Shown here piece after piece: positions 8,066 to 17,410 of a DNA stretch of 64,000 nt (positions are counted from its first letter, which is position 1; each line of letters opens with the position of its first letter). Both the position numbers and the translations under genes were made by a program. Source of the DNA: Candidatus Bartonella washoeensis Sb944nv (GTDB taxonomy: Bacteria; Pseudomonadota; Alphaproteobacteria; Rhizobiales; Rhizobiaceae); contig NZ_JH725024.1 in assembly GCF_000278135.1 (NCBI RefSeq), forward strand, positions 10,619-74,618, read 5' to 3'. Under the pieces are notes generated by a model. The model had not been told where the DNA came from. It searched no databases and worked only from the letters and a program-made list of their open reading frames with translations.

Positions 8066-9331
8066 TCAGATGACAAAATCAAATAATGTTTGATCGTCAG
8101 TAATATCACGATAGCGCCAACCTAAAGCTTGAAATTTTTCTTCTAAAATACGAAAATTATTGTATTTTTTTGTTTCAATTGCAATTAAGACAGAACCGAA
8201 ACTTCTCGCTGATTTTTTGAAATATTCAAAGCGCACGATATCATCATCTGGAGAAAGTTGAGCAAGAAAACTACGTAACGCCCCAGGATGTTGTGGAAAG
8301 CTAAAAATAAAATATTTTCGCAATCCATGAAAACGTAGAGAACGCTCTTTAATATCTGGCAAACGTTCAAAATCAAAATTACCACCTGAAATAATGAGAA
8401 GAATTTTTTTGCCTTTTACCTCCTGAGAGGAAATACTATTAAGAGCATCAATCGATAAAGCGCCAGCCGGTTCAAGGACCACACCTTCAACATTGAGCAT
8501 TTCAACCATTGTAGAACAAACACGATTTTCAGGAACTGTAATAACAGAATCTGGTGAAAATTGCTTTAGCATTGTGTAATTTAATGCGCCAATTTGAGCC
8601 ACGGCAGCACCATCTACAAAAGTATCAATATTTTCAAGTTTTACGCGTTCTCCCCTCTTTAAACAAGCAAGCAAGCTTGCCGCTCCTTGTGGTTCAACAA
8701 AACGAAGCTTTGTTTTCCAACCATATTCATGTAAAAATTTGCTTACACCACTGGCCAACCCCCCTCCACCTACTGGCACAATCATCAAATCTGGCTCAAT
8801 TTCCCCATTGAGTTTTTTCCATTGTAAAACAGTCTCGCATAAAACTGTCGCCTGCCCCGTAATAATGCGAATATCGTCAAAAGGCGGTGCCATCACACCA
8901 CCACTCTCAGCAGCGAAAGATTGTGCAGCTGCATAACATTGATCAAACGTATTACCAATTAAACGTATATCAATAAACTCTCTACCAAAAATGTGTGTCT
9001 TATCAATTTTCTGTTGTGGAGTTGTCACAGGCATAAAAATCACGCCTTTGCGTTTAAAATAGCGACAAACAAAAGAAACTCCCTGCGCATGATTACCCGC
9101 TGATGCGCAGACGAATGCAGCATCTCGAGATATCCCACCAAGCATTTCTGAAACAAAATTAAAAGCACCGCGAATCTTATATGAGCGTACAGGGGTTAAA
9201 TCTTCACGTTTCAAATAAATTTCTGCATCATATTTTTGACTCAGAAAATCATTTCTTTGAAGTGGTGTTTCAGCAAATACTTTATGCAAAGCCGCTGTAG
9301 CCTTGGTTACATCTTGAATAAATTTACTCAT
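8066..9331 (-). CDS. ilvA: threonine ammonia-lyase (threonine dehydratase)
   Basis: A 421-residue PLP enzyme converting threonine to 2-oxobutanoate and ammonia, the first step towards isoleucine. The PLP lysine is Lys52 in SYKIRGAFNF; SAGNHAQG (77-84) and the phosphate-binding GGGGLASG (188-195) are intact. A single ACT-like regulatory domain occupies about residues 330-421 (FIFSFPQHPGALRSFL), so the protein is the shorter biosynthetic form rather than the 510-residue two-ACT form. ilvC and ilvB elsewhere in the window supply later steps of the pathway. Confidence 0.93.
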   Translation of the reverse strand: MSKFIQDVTKATAALHKVFAETPLQRNDFLSQKYDAEIYLKREDLTPVRSYKIRGAFNFVSEMLGGISRDAAFVCASAGNHAQGVSFVCRYFKRKGVIFMPVTTPQQKIDKTHIFGREFIDIRLIGNTFDQCYAAAQSFAAESGGVMAPPFDDIRIITGQATVLCETVLQWKKLNGEIEPDLMIVPVGGGGLASGVSKFLHEYGWKTKLRFVEPQGAASLLACLKRGERVKLENIDTFVDGAAVAQIGALNYTMLKQFSPDSVITVPENRVCSTMVEMLNVEGVVLEPAGALSIDALNSISSQEVKGKKILLIISGGNFDFERLPDIKERSLRFHGLRKYFIFSFPQHPGALRSFLAQLSPDDDIVRFEYFKKSARSFGSVLIAIETKKYNNFRILEEKFQALGWRYRDITDDQTLFDFVI

Positions 9332-9487
9332 AACACCATCATTTCATGCTTCATTAATATTGTACGGATTTCTTCTAACTATAAAGGCAACTATTGTCAG
9401 CCATAATTTATCAGAGAATGAAAAATTATCCTCTTATCATTAATTCTTGATTCAATAAAAAATATAGCTTATGAAGATGCTCTTATC

Positions 9488-9573
9488 GCGGACGTGATGA
9501 AATCGGTAAACATAGCAGACTTAAAATCTGCCGGTCGAAGACCTTGCGGGTTCAAGTCCCGCCGTCCGCACCA
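9488..9573 (+). tRNA. tRNA-Leu (anticodon TAA)
   Basis: The acceptor stem GCGGACG pairs with CGTCCGC and is followed by A-CCA encoded in the gene. The anticodon stem GCAGA/TCTGC encloses CTTAAAA, with anticodon TAA at 9522-9524. There is a long variable arm and a T-arm with GGTTCAAGTCC, as expected for leucine tRNA. Confidence 0.95.
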
Positions 9574-9864
9574 CAAGATCTAAATTTTCCTTGTTTTCTA
9601 ATGGTTTTAAAAATCAACAAATTAAATCTCCTTCTAAACCACCTTTCGCAACCCGATTATAACGCTATTAGACGGCACCGCGATGATGCTAAATGCGAAT
9701 CATGATTTTCTTTTTGAACACGTATTTTGCATATGCAAACGGTCTTCAAAAGCTTTATTCTAAAAAATGGAAATCTCAATAATCATCCTTCATCTCAACA
9801 TAATCATTAAAAATCAATGACTTCATCTCCATCATAAAGACAGTATTTTATGAGTGCCCAATAA
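9574..9864. other. spacer between tRNA-Leu and the porin terminator
   Basis: About 290 bases with no gene or motif I can support. Confidence 0.5.
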
Positions 9865-9897
9865 AAAAATAAAGGCCCCATCAAAAAAAGGGCCTTC
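9865..9897 (-). terminator. rho-independent terminator of the hemin-binding porin gene
   Basis: On the minus strand a stem AAGGCCC/GGGCCTT (9872-9878 with 9890-9896) is followed by a run of T residues. It lies about 25 bases after the porin stop codon. Confidence 0.8.
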
Positions 9898-9920
9898 AAA
9901 CAATTTAATCTTAAAAAAAA

Positions 9921-10862
9921 TTAGAATTTGTAAGCTACACCAAAACGAAAATCATTCGTCTTATAATCAAGTTCAATCTCGTCTCCAAATTTCTTTTTAC
10001 CAAAATCTGAGTAACGATATTCCGCACGCAAAATAACGTTATTGAACATTGCAAAATCAACACCACCACCAAGAGTATAACCAATCATAGTCTTTGTCTT
10101 ATCTAATTTAGCTTCAAAACTATCTTCCCCCGTAACTGATACCGACAAAATATCTTGAAGCTGCCCATAAGCAACACCACCAGCAATATACGGCATAAAA
10201 CGATCAGCAGAAAAACCAATACGCACCCGTGTGGCACCAGACCATTTTTGTTTTAGAGTATGACAAAATTTTAGAGCATTCTGTTCTGCTGCTTCTCTTT
10301 GGTTTCTTACAACCGACTGAGACAGTCTGCCTAGCTTAGCTCCCATTGAATTTTGAAGAACTTGTACTGCCAAACCCTGAAGCCCCTCTTTCTCTCCATC
10401 TGAAGAATCTGCAGAATTTTTACGCTTTGCATCGGGGATAACATCTTCACCTTCACCGGTAATGACAACAGCTTTTGTCTTCTTTCGTTCAGACAAAAAC
10501 AGATCAGTATCGACACCTAGGATAAAGTTATCTCCAAAATCAACATTGGCACCAGCATAAAAACCACCTACAAAACCAGACAATTCAGGTAAATATTTTT
10601 TTTCAACCGGAACCCATTTTTTATTCTTACTATCCTCATCAGGAAATAAAGGAACATCAACATCACGAGTAGTTGCAGAAATCTTACTCGAAAACCGACC
10701 AATTTGACCTCCGAAATAAAAACCTTGCCAAGAAAAGGTAGGAGCAACAACTGATGAAACAACTTGCGTTGGCTGTTGAGGAACAATAACATCTGCTGCT
10801 TGCACTATAGAAGCTGAAAAGAAAGCAAAAGCAGATACTGTTACTAAATATTTCGTATTCAT
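9921..10862 (-). CDS. outer-membrane porin of the hemin-binding protein (Hbp/Omp25-31) family
   Basis: A 313-residue outer-membrane beta-barrel. It has a signal peptide at residues 1-22 (cleavage VQA-AD), the typical SWQGFYFGGQIG start of the barrel, ATRVRIGFSADRFMPYIAGGVAYG (210-233), GYTLGGGVDFAMF, and a C-terminal Phe (GVAYKF), as needed for barrel assembly. The Hbp family of Bartonella binds heme at the surface and is phase- and iron-regulated. I chose the ATG at 10862 since it begins the signal peptide. Unusual here is a long charged insertion at about residues 124-205, between two barrel strands, presumably a large surface loop. Confidence 0.85.
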   Translation of the reverse strand: MNTKYLVTVSAFAFFSASIVQAADVIVPQQPTQVVSSVVAPTFSWQGFYFGGQIGRFSSKISATTRDVDVPLFPDEDSKNKKWVPVEKKYLPELSGFVGGFYAGANVDFGDNFILGVDTDLFLSERKKTKAVVITGEGEDVIPDAKRKNSADSSDGEKEGLQGLAVQVLQNSMGAKLGRLSQSVVRNQREAAEQNALKFCHTLKQKWSGATRVRIGFSADRFMPYIAGGVAYGQLQDILSVSVTGEDSFEAKLDKTKTMIGYTLGGGVDFAMFNNVILRAEYRYSDFGKKKFGDEIELDYKTNDFRFGVAYKF

Positions 10863-11533
10863 AAAATTACATCCCCTTGCTATTATTAAACATAAATAAA
10901 AATAATCACATTTAGAAAAACAAAGCGCTATAATATAATACAAATTTCGTACAACTTCTCATAAGTACATAAAAATTTAATATAAAAAAATAATATTAAT
11001 CAATTTTAATATTTTATCAACAAGTAACACTTAAAATTTTAAAAAATTACGCAAAAAATCTATTATATTATTTGTTGAAATAATAAGAGCATTAGGTTCT
11101 TAAGCATCTAAATTATTGCACAAAATCCTTAAAAATCGATCATTCCACGACCTTTAAGGACTTACATAAAACATTTCAGATTAATTTCTTATATTGCCAT
11201 TTAAAATATAAATAAATACAATTTAAATTAATCATATATATTTAATATATTAAAACAAATATTCATATGAAATTTTTTTAAATAAAATTCACAAAATTAA
11301 ATAATTAAAATAATTTTACTTAAATCGTTTTTAATTGAATAATAAAATATTATTAAAATTATTTAAAACATATTTCATTTTAAATATGTATTTTATATTG
11401 TGTAGACATTAATAAAAATATCGTCTAGCTAATACTTAATGCTAATTTTTACACTGATATTATATATTTTTACAAAAATAACATCAAGACGCTTTCAAAG
11501 CCTACCTACAATAACAAAAAATCTTCAAGTGTT
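10863..11533. other. very AT-rich intergenic region upstream of the porin
   Basis: About 670 bases, extremely AT-rich (long runs of A and T at 10970-11400), without genes. It should contain the porin promoter and its iron/heme control region. I could not place a specific operator by eye. Confidence 0.5.
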
Positions 11534-11806
11534 TTATTTAAAAATCACTCTATCCTCATTGATTTCTATATTATCTTCTGCCTTTATTGCAAAACGGTCT
11601 TTATTAGGAAAAGTGACAAAACACCCTTTCATACAAACTGTAACTGTTTGATTACTATTCAGCGAGATAGTTGAAGGTCTACTCCCTTCAACGATGATGA
11701 GAGATTGTATCTTTAAATCCGTATTCTTCACCGTTGCGGTAAAAGCTGTCGCGGTCAAAATATCCAACAGTGTGATTGCAAAAAAAAGGTGAGCATATCT
11801 TAGCAT
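11534..11806 (-). CDS. small secreted protein, conserved type
   Basis: A 90-residue protein with an N-terminal hydrophobic segment that looks like a signal peptide (MLRYAHLFFAITLLDILTATAFTA). The mature part holds a motif, LNSNQTVTVCMKGCFVTFPN, followed by DRFAIKAEDNIEI; I believe similar small proteins exist in related bacteria, but I know no function. Its ATG overlaps the end of the mechanosensitive-channel gene by 7 bases, so translation is probably coupled. Confidence 0.65.
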   Translation of the reverse strand: MLRYAHLFFAITLLDILTATAFTATVKNTDLKIQSLIIVEGSRPSTISLNSNQTVTVCMKGCFVTFPNKDRFAIKAEDNIEINEDRVIFK

Positions 11807-14172
11807 TCCAGCATCCCTTCTTCAACAAAACGTTTATACAAAACAAAACGAAGAGCATTGGTCACCTTAGAAGGTGAGGTGATGTTAGGCACATAAATAG
11901 CCAAAGTAAATGAAAATTTTTTACTATCGAATGCAGTAAAATTCACTTGCGGCGCAGGATTTTTTAAAACCCCCTCTGTCGCAGAAGCAATCTCTAGCAA
12001 AATCTCAACAACACGCTCTGGAGAAACATGAGAGGAAACAACAAGAGGGATATCAACCCGCCCCATTTTGCTCCCTCGAGTCCAATTACTGACATTATTA
12101 TTAATGAGGCTTGAATTAGGAATAATAATCGTCTTACGCTGAAATGTTTCAAGTTCAGTTGCACGCACACTAATACGTTTGACAATACCACCTAATGATC
12201 CAGATTCTATATAATCCCCTAGTTTGAAGGGCCTTCCAACCAAAATAATAAGCCCAGATACAAAATTTTGAACAATATTTTGCAATCCAAAACCTATACC
12301 AAGCGAAAGCCCACCAGCAATGAGTGCAAAATTTTTGAGATCCAAACCTGCCGTTGACAGTCCTATCAAAGCAGAAACAACAACACCACTATAACTTATG
12401 ACCGTTTTGATAGAATTACGTACACCAGAATCAAATTCCCCATGTACCAACACCGTGCCATCCAGCCAACCGATAAATCGGCGAAGGAGGAACCAACAAG
12501 CGAAAAAAGCAACGATTCCAGTTACAATAGAAATAAAAGAAATAGAGACATTTCCAATTTGAAAACCGGTCATCAACTGCCACAACACCGCTCTCAAATC
12601 AGAATATGAAAACCCAAATTGCACAGCAATTGGCATTGCGCACAATACGACTACAATCAAATTGAGAAAAACGCTTACAATAACCCCCAATTGATTCATC
12701 GTTTTCTCTTCTAAATGTAACCATTGCATTAAAATATGACCAACACTCGTTTTCATAAATTGGCCTTTAGTTGCAAGTGCTTGAGCACTTTGTATCCCCA
12801 AATACATTAAAACCAAAAATGCACCACCAATCACAATTTGCTGCATAATAAAACGCGCAAAACCAACATAACCAAACAAATCCATCACAATGAGCAATAA
12901 TCCCAATACAATGAGGGGAATGCGCATATAAAGTGGCCAAAAGAGCGGCTCTTTTTCAAGTTGAGCATACCTACGTCTGAACCGCAAAGGCACAAATGAG
13001 ATTATAAACAGCAGTATAGCTACAAGAAAAACAGCCAGAAAACTTTTTGCAATTGTCAAAGAAAGAGAGGCTAACACTACTTGATAAATACTATCGAGAA
13101 TTGCATCAAATGCCAACACTGCACCTAAAAAAGTGAGTAAAGTTACTAATTGATACGCCGCCGACGGTGCAATATTGAAAAGGCGCACATGCAGCATATT
13201 TGATGACAAAAGAACAACGGCTAAACGATTTATCAAAAAGACTAAGATAATTTCATGCCCGAGCGTATAAAATACTGTCGTAAGTTTCCCTGGATCCAAG
13301 CCAAAACTATGAAATAAAAAAAACACGAGATAAACACAAACAAAACATCCAAGCGAAGGCAGAAGAATTGAAATAAAAGCAACTAATAAACGCTGTAAAT
13401 AAGATATTTCCTCATTGCTCTTGATAATACGGCATTGTAGTTGTGCAAGAGCCTTACGAAAAAAATAAAAAAGCCCAAAAGCAACAAAAAGCGGAATTAA
13501 AACAGAAAAAAACAGTTGTAAAGGTTTGAAATAAAATACAAATTTCCACCAAGAACTGAACAGCAAAAGAAAATCAGATGAAGCCTCTTTGGTTTTCTCA
13601 ACGAGACGTTTGACCATCGGTATCGAAAATTCAAGTCTGTGCGTAAGTGTGCGTTTAAAAAGTTCTCGAGACTGAGAAAGAGAAAGTTCGGCTATTCTAT
13701 TGGTAGCCAAAAAAACTTCTTCAAACCGAAGTACTATAGAATTAATCTGAGCTCTTTTCTTTATCAGATGAGAACGCTCTCGACTCTTGTTTTTCAAATC
13801 TTTTGGATCATCACGAAGTTCTGTCAACTGATCAAGAAGTACATTGATATCATTCAGAGGAGAACGTAAAAAAAATGCTTCTTCTATAGCACGTTTACTG
13901 ATATTTCTGGCTCGCAACCGCAACTCTGCCAAAACAAGTTCGTCTTCTGATTTGCTTGCAAAGTCTTTTTTTAAAGTTTCTGTATCTTGTTCAAGAATCT
14001 TAACAATTGACTGTTGTTTTTGAATAATTTCATCTATTGAATGCGTAGTTACTGATTGTCCAATTATCGCGTTTTCTGATCCAAGATGCCCCCATACACA
14101 AGAGCTCGATACAACGAGAATCTCAAGAATAAAGAAAAGAATGCATAATTTCTTTTTAAAAAATGAACACAT
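11800..14172 (-). CDS. mechanosensitive ion channel of the large MscS type (DUF3772)
   Basis: A 790-residue inner-membrane channel that would open under osmotic stress. The N-terminus has a signal-like segment (LCILFFILEILVVSSS), then an extracytoplasmic, helix-rich DUF3772-type domain to about residue 200. About ten membrane segments follow. The MscS core near residues 615-670 contains GLSLGIGFGLQNIVQNFVSG, and RPFKLGDYIE leads into the cytoplasmic beta domain, ending in the usual alpha/beta cap. The ATG at 14172 has AAGG 9 bases upstream; an in-frame upstream ATG at 14223 is less likely. Confidence 0.88.
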   Translation of the reverse strand: MCSFFKKKLCILFFILEILVVSSSCVWGHLGSENAIIGQSVTTHSIDEIIQKQQSIVKILEQDTETLKKDFASKSEDELVLAELRLRARNISKRAIEEAFFLRSPLNDINVLLDQLTELRDDPKDLKNKSRERSHLIKKRAQINSIVLRFEEVFLATNRIAELSLSQSRELFKRTLTHRLEFSIPMVKRLVEKTKEASSDFLLLFSSWWKFVFYFKPLQLFFSVLIPLFVAFGLFYFFRKALAQLQCRIIKSNEEISYLQRLLVAFISILLPSLGCFVCVYLVFFLFHSFGLDPGKLTTVFYTLGHEIILVFLINRLAVVLLSSNMLHVRLFNIAPSAAYQLVTLLTFLGAVLAFDAILDSIYQVVLASLSLTIAKSFLAVFLVAILLFIISFVPLRFRRRYAQLEKEPLFWPLYMRIPLIVLGLLLIVMDLFGYVGFARFIMQQIVIGGAFLVLMYLGIQSAQALATKGQFMKTSVGHILMQWLHLEEKTMNQLGVIVSVFLNLIVVVLCAMPIAVQFGFSYSDLRAVLWQLMTGFQIGNVSISFISIVTGIVAFFACWFLLRRFIGWLDGTVLVHGEFDSGVRNSIKTVISYSGVVVSALIGLSTAGLDLKNFALIAGGLSLGIGFGLQNIVQNFVSGLIILVGRPFKLGDYIESGSLGGIVKRISVRATELETFQRKTIIIPNSSLINNNVSNWTRGSKMGRVDIPLVVSSHVSPERVVEILLEIASATEGVLKNPAPQVNFTAFDSKKFSFTLAIYVPNITSPSKVTNALRFVLYKRFVEEGMLEC

Positions 14173-14347
14173 ATCTGCCTTAGGTATAAAAATGAGCAAT
14201 ACCCCCTGATAAAAATATGACATGAGACAAATATTTTCAACTTTTGTAGAATAATCTTATAAAAGCTTCCCCTTATTCTATATTACTGATAAGAGAGATA
14301 AAATATAAAAATTTGAAATTAAATTAAGATCAAGAGGGCAATCCGAT

Positions 14348-14719
14348 ATGTTTTTTTTGCACCTTTCTTGCAAAAAAGGAAATTTCTTGCCTGTTACGAC
14401 CTGGCTTCTGCTGTCCAGCTTTGGCATATTATTAACGAGTAAACTAGTGTATATTCATTTTATTGCACAGCCAAATGCTATTAATGGAATTACAACAAAT
14501 GTATGTGATTCAGAAAACAAATATGATCAATTGAATATTACAACAGCTGCAAATAAAAAGTTTGTAACACTCCATACAAATTATGTTTTGCCTTTTAATG
14601 CTCCTCAAGGCAGTCTGACATTGAATATATTTTTAATAATTGCCATGGTTATTTGCAGACAACTTCATAATCTTCAAACGCAATTTTTCTCAAACAAACG
14701 CGCTCCTCCTCTTTCTTGA
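14348..14719 (+). CDS. hypothetical membrane protein upstream of secDF
   Basis: A 123-residue protein with two hydrophobic stretches (about residues 15-38 and 91-106) and an intervening polar region. It has no motif I recognise. A GAGGGC ribosome binding site precedes the ATG. The frame ends 92 bases before the secDF start, so the two may be co-transcribed. yajC, which often precedes secD, is not present here. Confidence 0.45.
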   Translation: MFFLHLSCKKGNFLPVTTWLLLSSFGILLTSKLVYIHFIAQPNAINGITTNVCDSENKYDQLNITTAANKKFVTLHTNYVLPFNAPQGSLTLNIFLIIAMVICRQLHNLQTQFFSNKRAPPLS

Positions 14720-14811
14720 ACTATGAAAGCATCATCCTATTTTACTCCTGCGTTTTCACTGCAATAACCATTAGCAATACACCATTAGATTGCCTATTAG
14801 CGGAATATATC

Positions 14812-17325
14812 ATGCGTACACCCGGTTGGTTGACTACTCTTTATTGTTTTATCCTTTTAAGCAGCATTTACGTTGCCCTGCCCAATTTATTTTCGCAAGA
14901 GCAGGTTAAAAACTCAAAGTTCTTAACCGATACCCGAGTAACACTTGGACTTGACCTTCAAGGAGGCTCTTCTCTCCTACTCGAAGTCGATACCAAAACA
15001 CTAAAACGTGATCAATTACACATGATTTTAGGCAATGTGCGGAATACACTACGTGAAAAGCAAATCCGTACATCAAGCATTCGTGTCCTCGAAGATAGCG
15101 TCATTGCACTTGTTTCTGATCCAACACAAAGTGAAAAAGCTGTTGCTGCTTTAAAATCAATAATCACTCCCATACATAGTAGCTTTGGCACTGTAGTTAA
15201 TGATATCGCTATCAGTACTCAAGATAAAACTATCCGTGTGGTCTTGACTGAAGCTGGAATTAAAGATCGTATCAGCAATGCCATTGAACAAAGCTTAGAA
15301 ATTATCCGTCGCCGTATAGATCAGGTTGGTGTTACTGAACCAGCCATCCAAAAGGTAGGAACTGATCGTATTATGGTTCAATTGCCTGGTCTACAAGACC
15401 CAAAGCAACTGCGCGACCTTTTAGGAACAACGGCTAAGATGACCTTTCATCTTGTACCCTCCAATGTCGATATAAATAATTTACCAGTAGGTGTTTCAAT
15501 CCTTCCTGGATATACTGATGAAACACAACGCTATGCAATTTATGATCAAATCGCTTTAGATGGAAATGTGTTGAAGGATGCCCGTGCAGGTTTCGATCCG
15601 CAAATGCCAGGGCGTTCTATTATTTCATTTACCATGAACTCCATAGGCTCAAAAATATTTGCGGACATAACACGGCAAAATATTAACCGTCCTTTTGCAA
15701 TCGTTCTTGATAACAAAGTGTTGACTGCTCCTACCATCAATAGCGTCATTCCCAATGGACAAGGTCAAATTACAGGAAATTTTGATCCCAAAGAAGCATC
15801 AACTCTAGCTGCTCTCCTGCGCGCTGGTTCGTTACCCGCACCACTAACAGTGATTGAAGAGAGAACTGTAGGTCCCAACCTTGGTGCTGACGCTATACAA
15901 ATGGGACTTTACACGGGCATTATTGGCTTTATTCTTGTTACGATTTTTATTTTTCTTCTCTATGGGATTTGGGGTATCATTGCGAATATAGCCTTAGCAC
16001 TCCACACTATTTTAACATTTGCCGCACTAAGTCTTCTCGGTGCTACACTCACACTACCCGGCATTGCTGGTATTATTTTAGGTATCGGTATCGCTGTTGA
16101 TGCCAATATTCTGATCAATGAGCGTATCCGTGAAGAAAGCCGAAAAGGTATCAGCGCCTTTGCTGCCTTGGACCGTGGATTCAAACACGCTTTCGCAACC
16201 ATCGTTGATGCCAATGTTACTGCAATTATTGCAACTATTTTACTATTTTGGTTTGGCACTGGTCCTGTTCGCGGCTTTGCTGTAACAATGTTGCTTGGTA
16301 TTATCATTTCCATGTTCACGAATATTACCATTGTGCGTATCATGATGATTTGGATTGTCCGTAAATGGAAAATTAAAACGCTACATATTCACTCTGTTTT
16401 CAATGTTATCCCACAAAATACAACTTTCCGCTTTATGAAAGCGCGCTTCATTGGTATTGGCATCTCAATTGTTTTATCACTCGCTTCAGTTTTTCTGTTT
16501 TTTAAACCTGGGTTGAATTTCGGAATTGATTTCATTGGCGGCAGCCAAATGAGCATTACCACAAAAGAACCAACAAACTTGGCAACCCTACGTTCAAAAC
16601 TTTCTACACTTAATATTGGTGAAGTTACGTTACAAAATATGGATAATGCAAATACTGTTCTAATCCGCATTCAGAAACAAAGTGGCGGCGAAACACAACA
16701 AACCTCTGCTCTTGATAAGGTTAAAAAAGCAGTACAAAACATCTATCCGGACGCCACTTTCGATCAAATAGAAGTTGTTGGCCCAAAAATTTCAGGTGAA
16801 CTTGCTACAGCTGCTTTTACTGCTGTTATTCTCGCAGCAATTGCCATGTCCCTCTATATATGGTTACGCTTCGAATGGTTCTTTGCAGTGGGAGCCATTG
16901 TAACGCTCATCCTAGACACCACAAAAATGATTGGTTTTTTTGCTTTATTTCAATTTGATTTCAATTTAACAGCCATCGCCGCCCTTTTAACGATTGTTGG
17001 TTATTCCATCAATGATAAGGTCGTGGTCTATGATAGAATGCGCGAAAATATGCGCCTTTATAAAAAAATGCCACTTCGTGAACTGATTGATTTTTCAATT
17101 AATCAAGTTCTTGTGCGCTGCCTCTTTACATCAACAACCACAGCTCTCGCTATGCTCCCTATGGCGATATGGGGCGGAAGCGCTGTTCATAATTTTGCAT
17201 TTCCTATGGTCTTTGGAATTATTATTGCAACATCATCTTCTATTTTTATTGCCGCCCCTATTTTACTCTTTCTAGGGAATTGGTGGCGTGAACGAAATGA
17301 TCGTACAAACACTAACCTAAACTGA
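14812..17325 (+). CDS. secDF: fused protein-export membrane protein SecDF
   Basis: An 837-residue fusion of SecD (about residues 1-520) and SecF (about 535-830), the proton-driven accessory complex of the SecYEG translocase. SecD features are TLGLDLQGGSSLLLEVD near the N-terminus, the periplasmic P1 domain, and the GIAVDANILINERIREE segment with its conserved Asp. SecF features are GLNFGIDFIGGSQMSI and GYSINDKVVVYDRMREN. There are twelve membrane segments in two sets of six. I chose ATG 14812 (MRTPGW); an in-frame TTG at 14716 would add residues that overlap the preceding gene. Confidence 0.93.
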   Translation: MRTPGWLTTLYCFILLSSIYVALPNLFSQEQVKNSKFLTDTRVTLGLDLQGGSSLLLEVDTKTLKRDQLHMILGNVRNTLREKQIRTSSIRVLEDSVIALVSDPTQSEKAVAALKSIITPIHSSFGTVVNDIAISTQDKTIRVVLTEAGIKDRISNAIEQSLEIIRRRIDQVGVTEPAIQKVGTDRIMVQLPGLQDPKQLRDLLGTTAKMTFHLVPSNVDINNLPVGVSILPGYTDETQRYAIYDQIALDGNVLKDARAGFDPQMPGRSIISFTMNSIGSKIFADITRQNINRPFAIVLDNKVLTAPTINSVIPNGQGQITGNFDPKEASTLAALLRAGSLPAPLTVIEERTVGPNLGADAIQMGLYTGIIGFILVTIFIFLLYGIWGIIANIALALHTILTFAALSLLGATLTLPGIAGIILGIGIAVDANILINERIREESRKGISAFAALDRGFKHAFATIVDANVTAIIATILLFWFGTGPVRGFAVTMLLGIIISMFTNITIVRIMMIWIVRKWKIKTLHIHSVFNVIPQNTTFRFMKARFIGIGISIVLSLASVFLFFKPGLNFGIDFIGGSQMSITTKEPTNLATLRSKLSTLNIGEVTLQNMDNANTVLIRIQKQSGGETQQTSALDKVKKAVQNIYPDATFDQIEVVGPKISGELATAAFTAVILAAIAMSLYIWLRFEWFFAVGAIVTLILDTTKMIGFFALFQFDFNLTAIAALLTIVGYSINDKVVVYDRMRENMRLYKKMPLRELIDFSINQVLVRCLFTSTTTALAMLPMAIWGGSAVHNFAFPMVFGIIIATSSSIFIAAPILLFLGNWWRERNDRTNTNLN

Positions 17326-17410
17326 AAATCCATATTAGTTCATATAACGCACTAGTCCCCTCTTCTTATAAAAAAATTATAAATGCCTTTTTCTTCGAAA
17401 AGTAACTATT

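Noticed and set aside
15960-16670. Minus-strand frames inside secDF
   Set aside because: Shadows of an intact membrane-protein gene; compositionally biased products.
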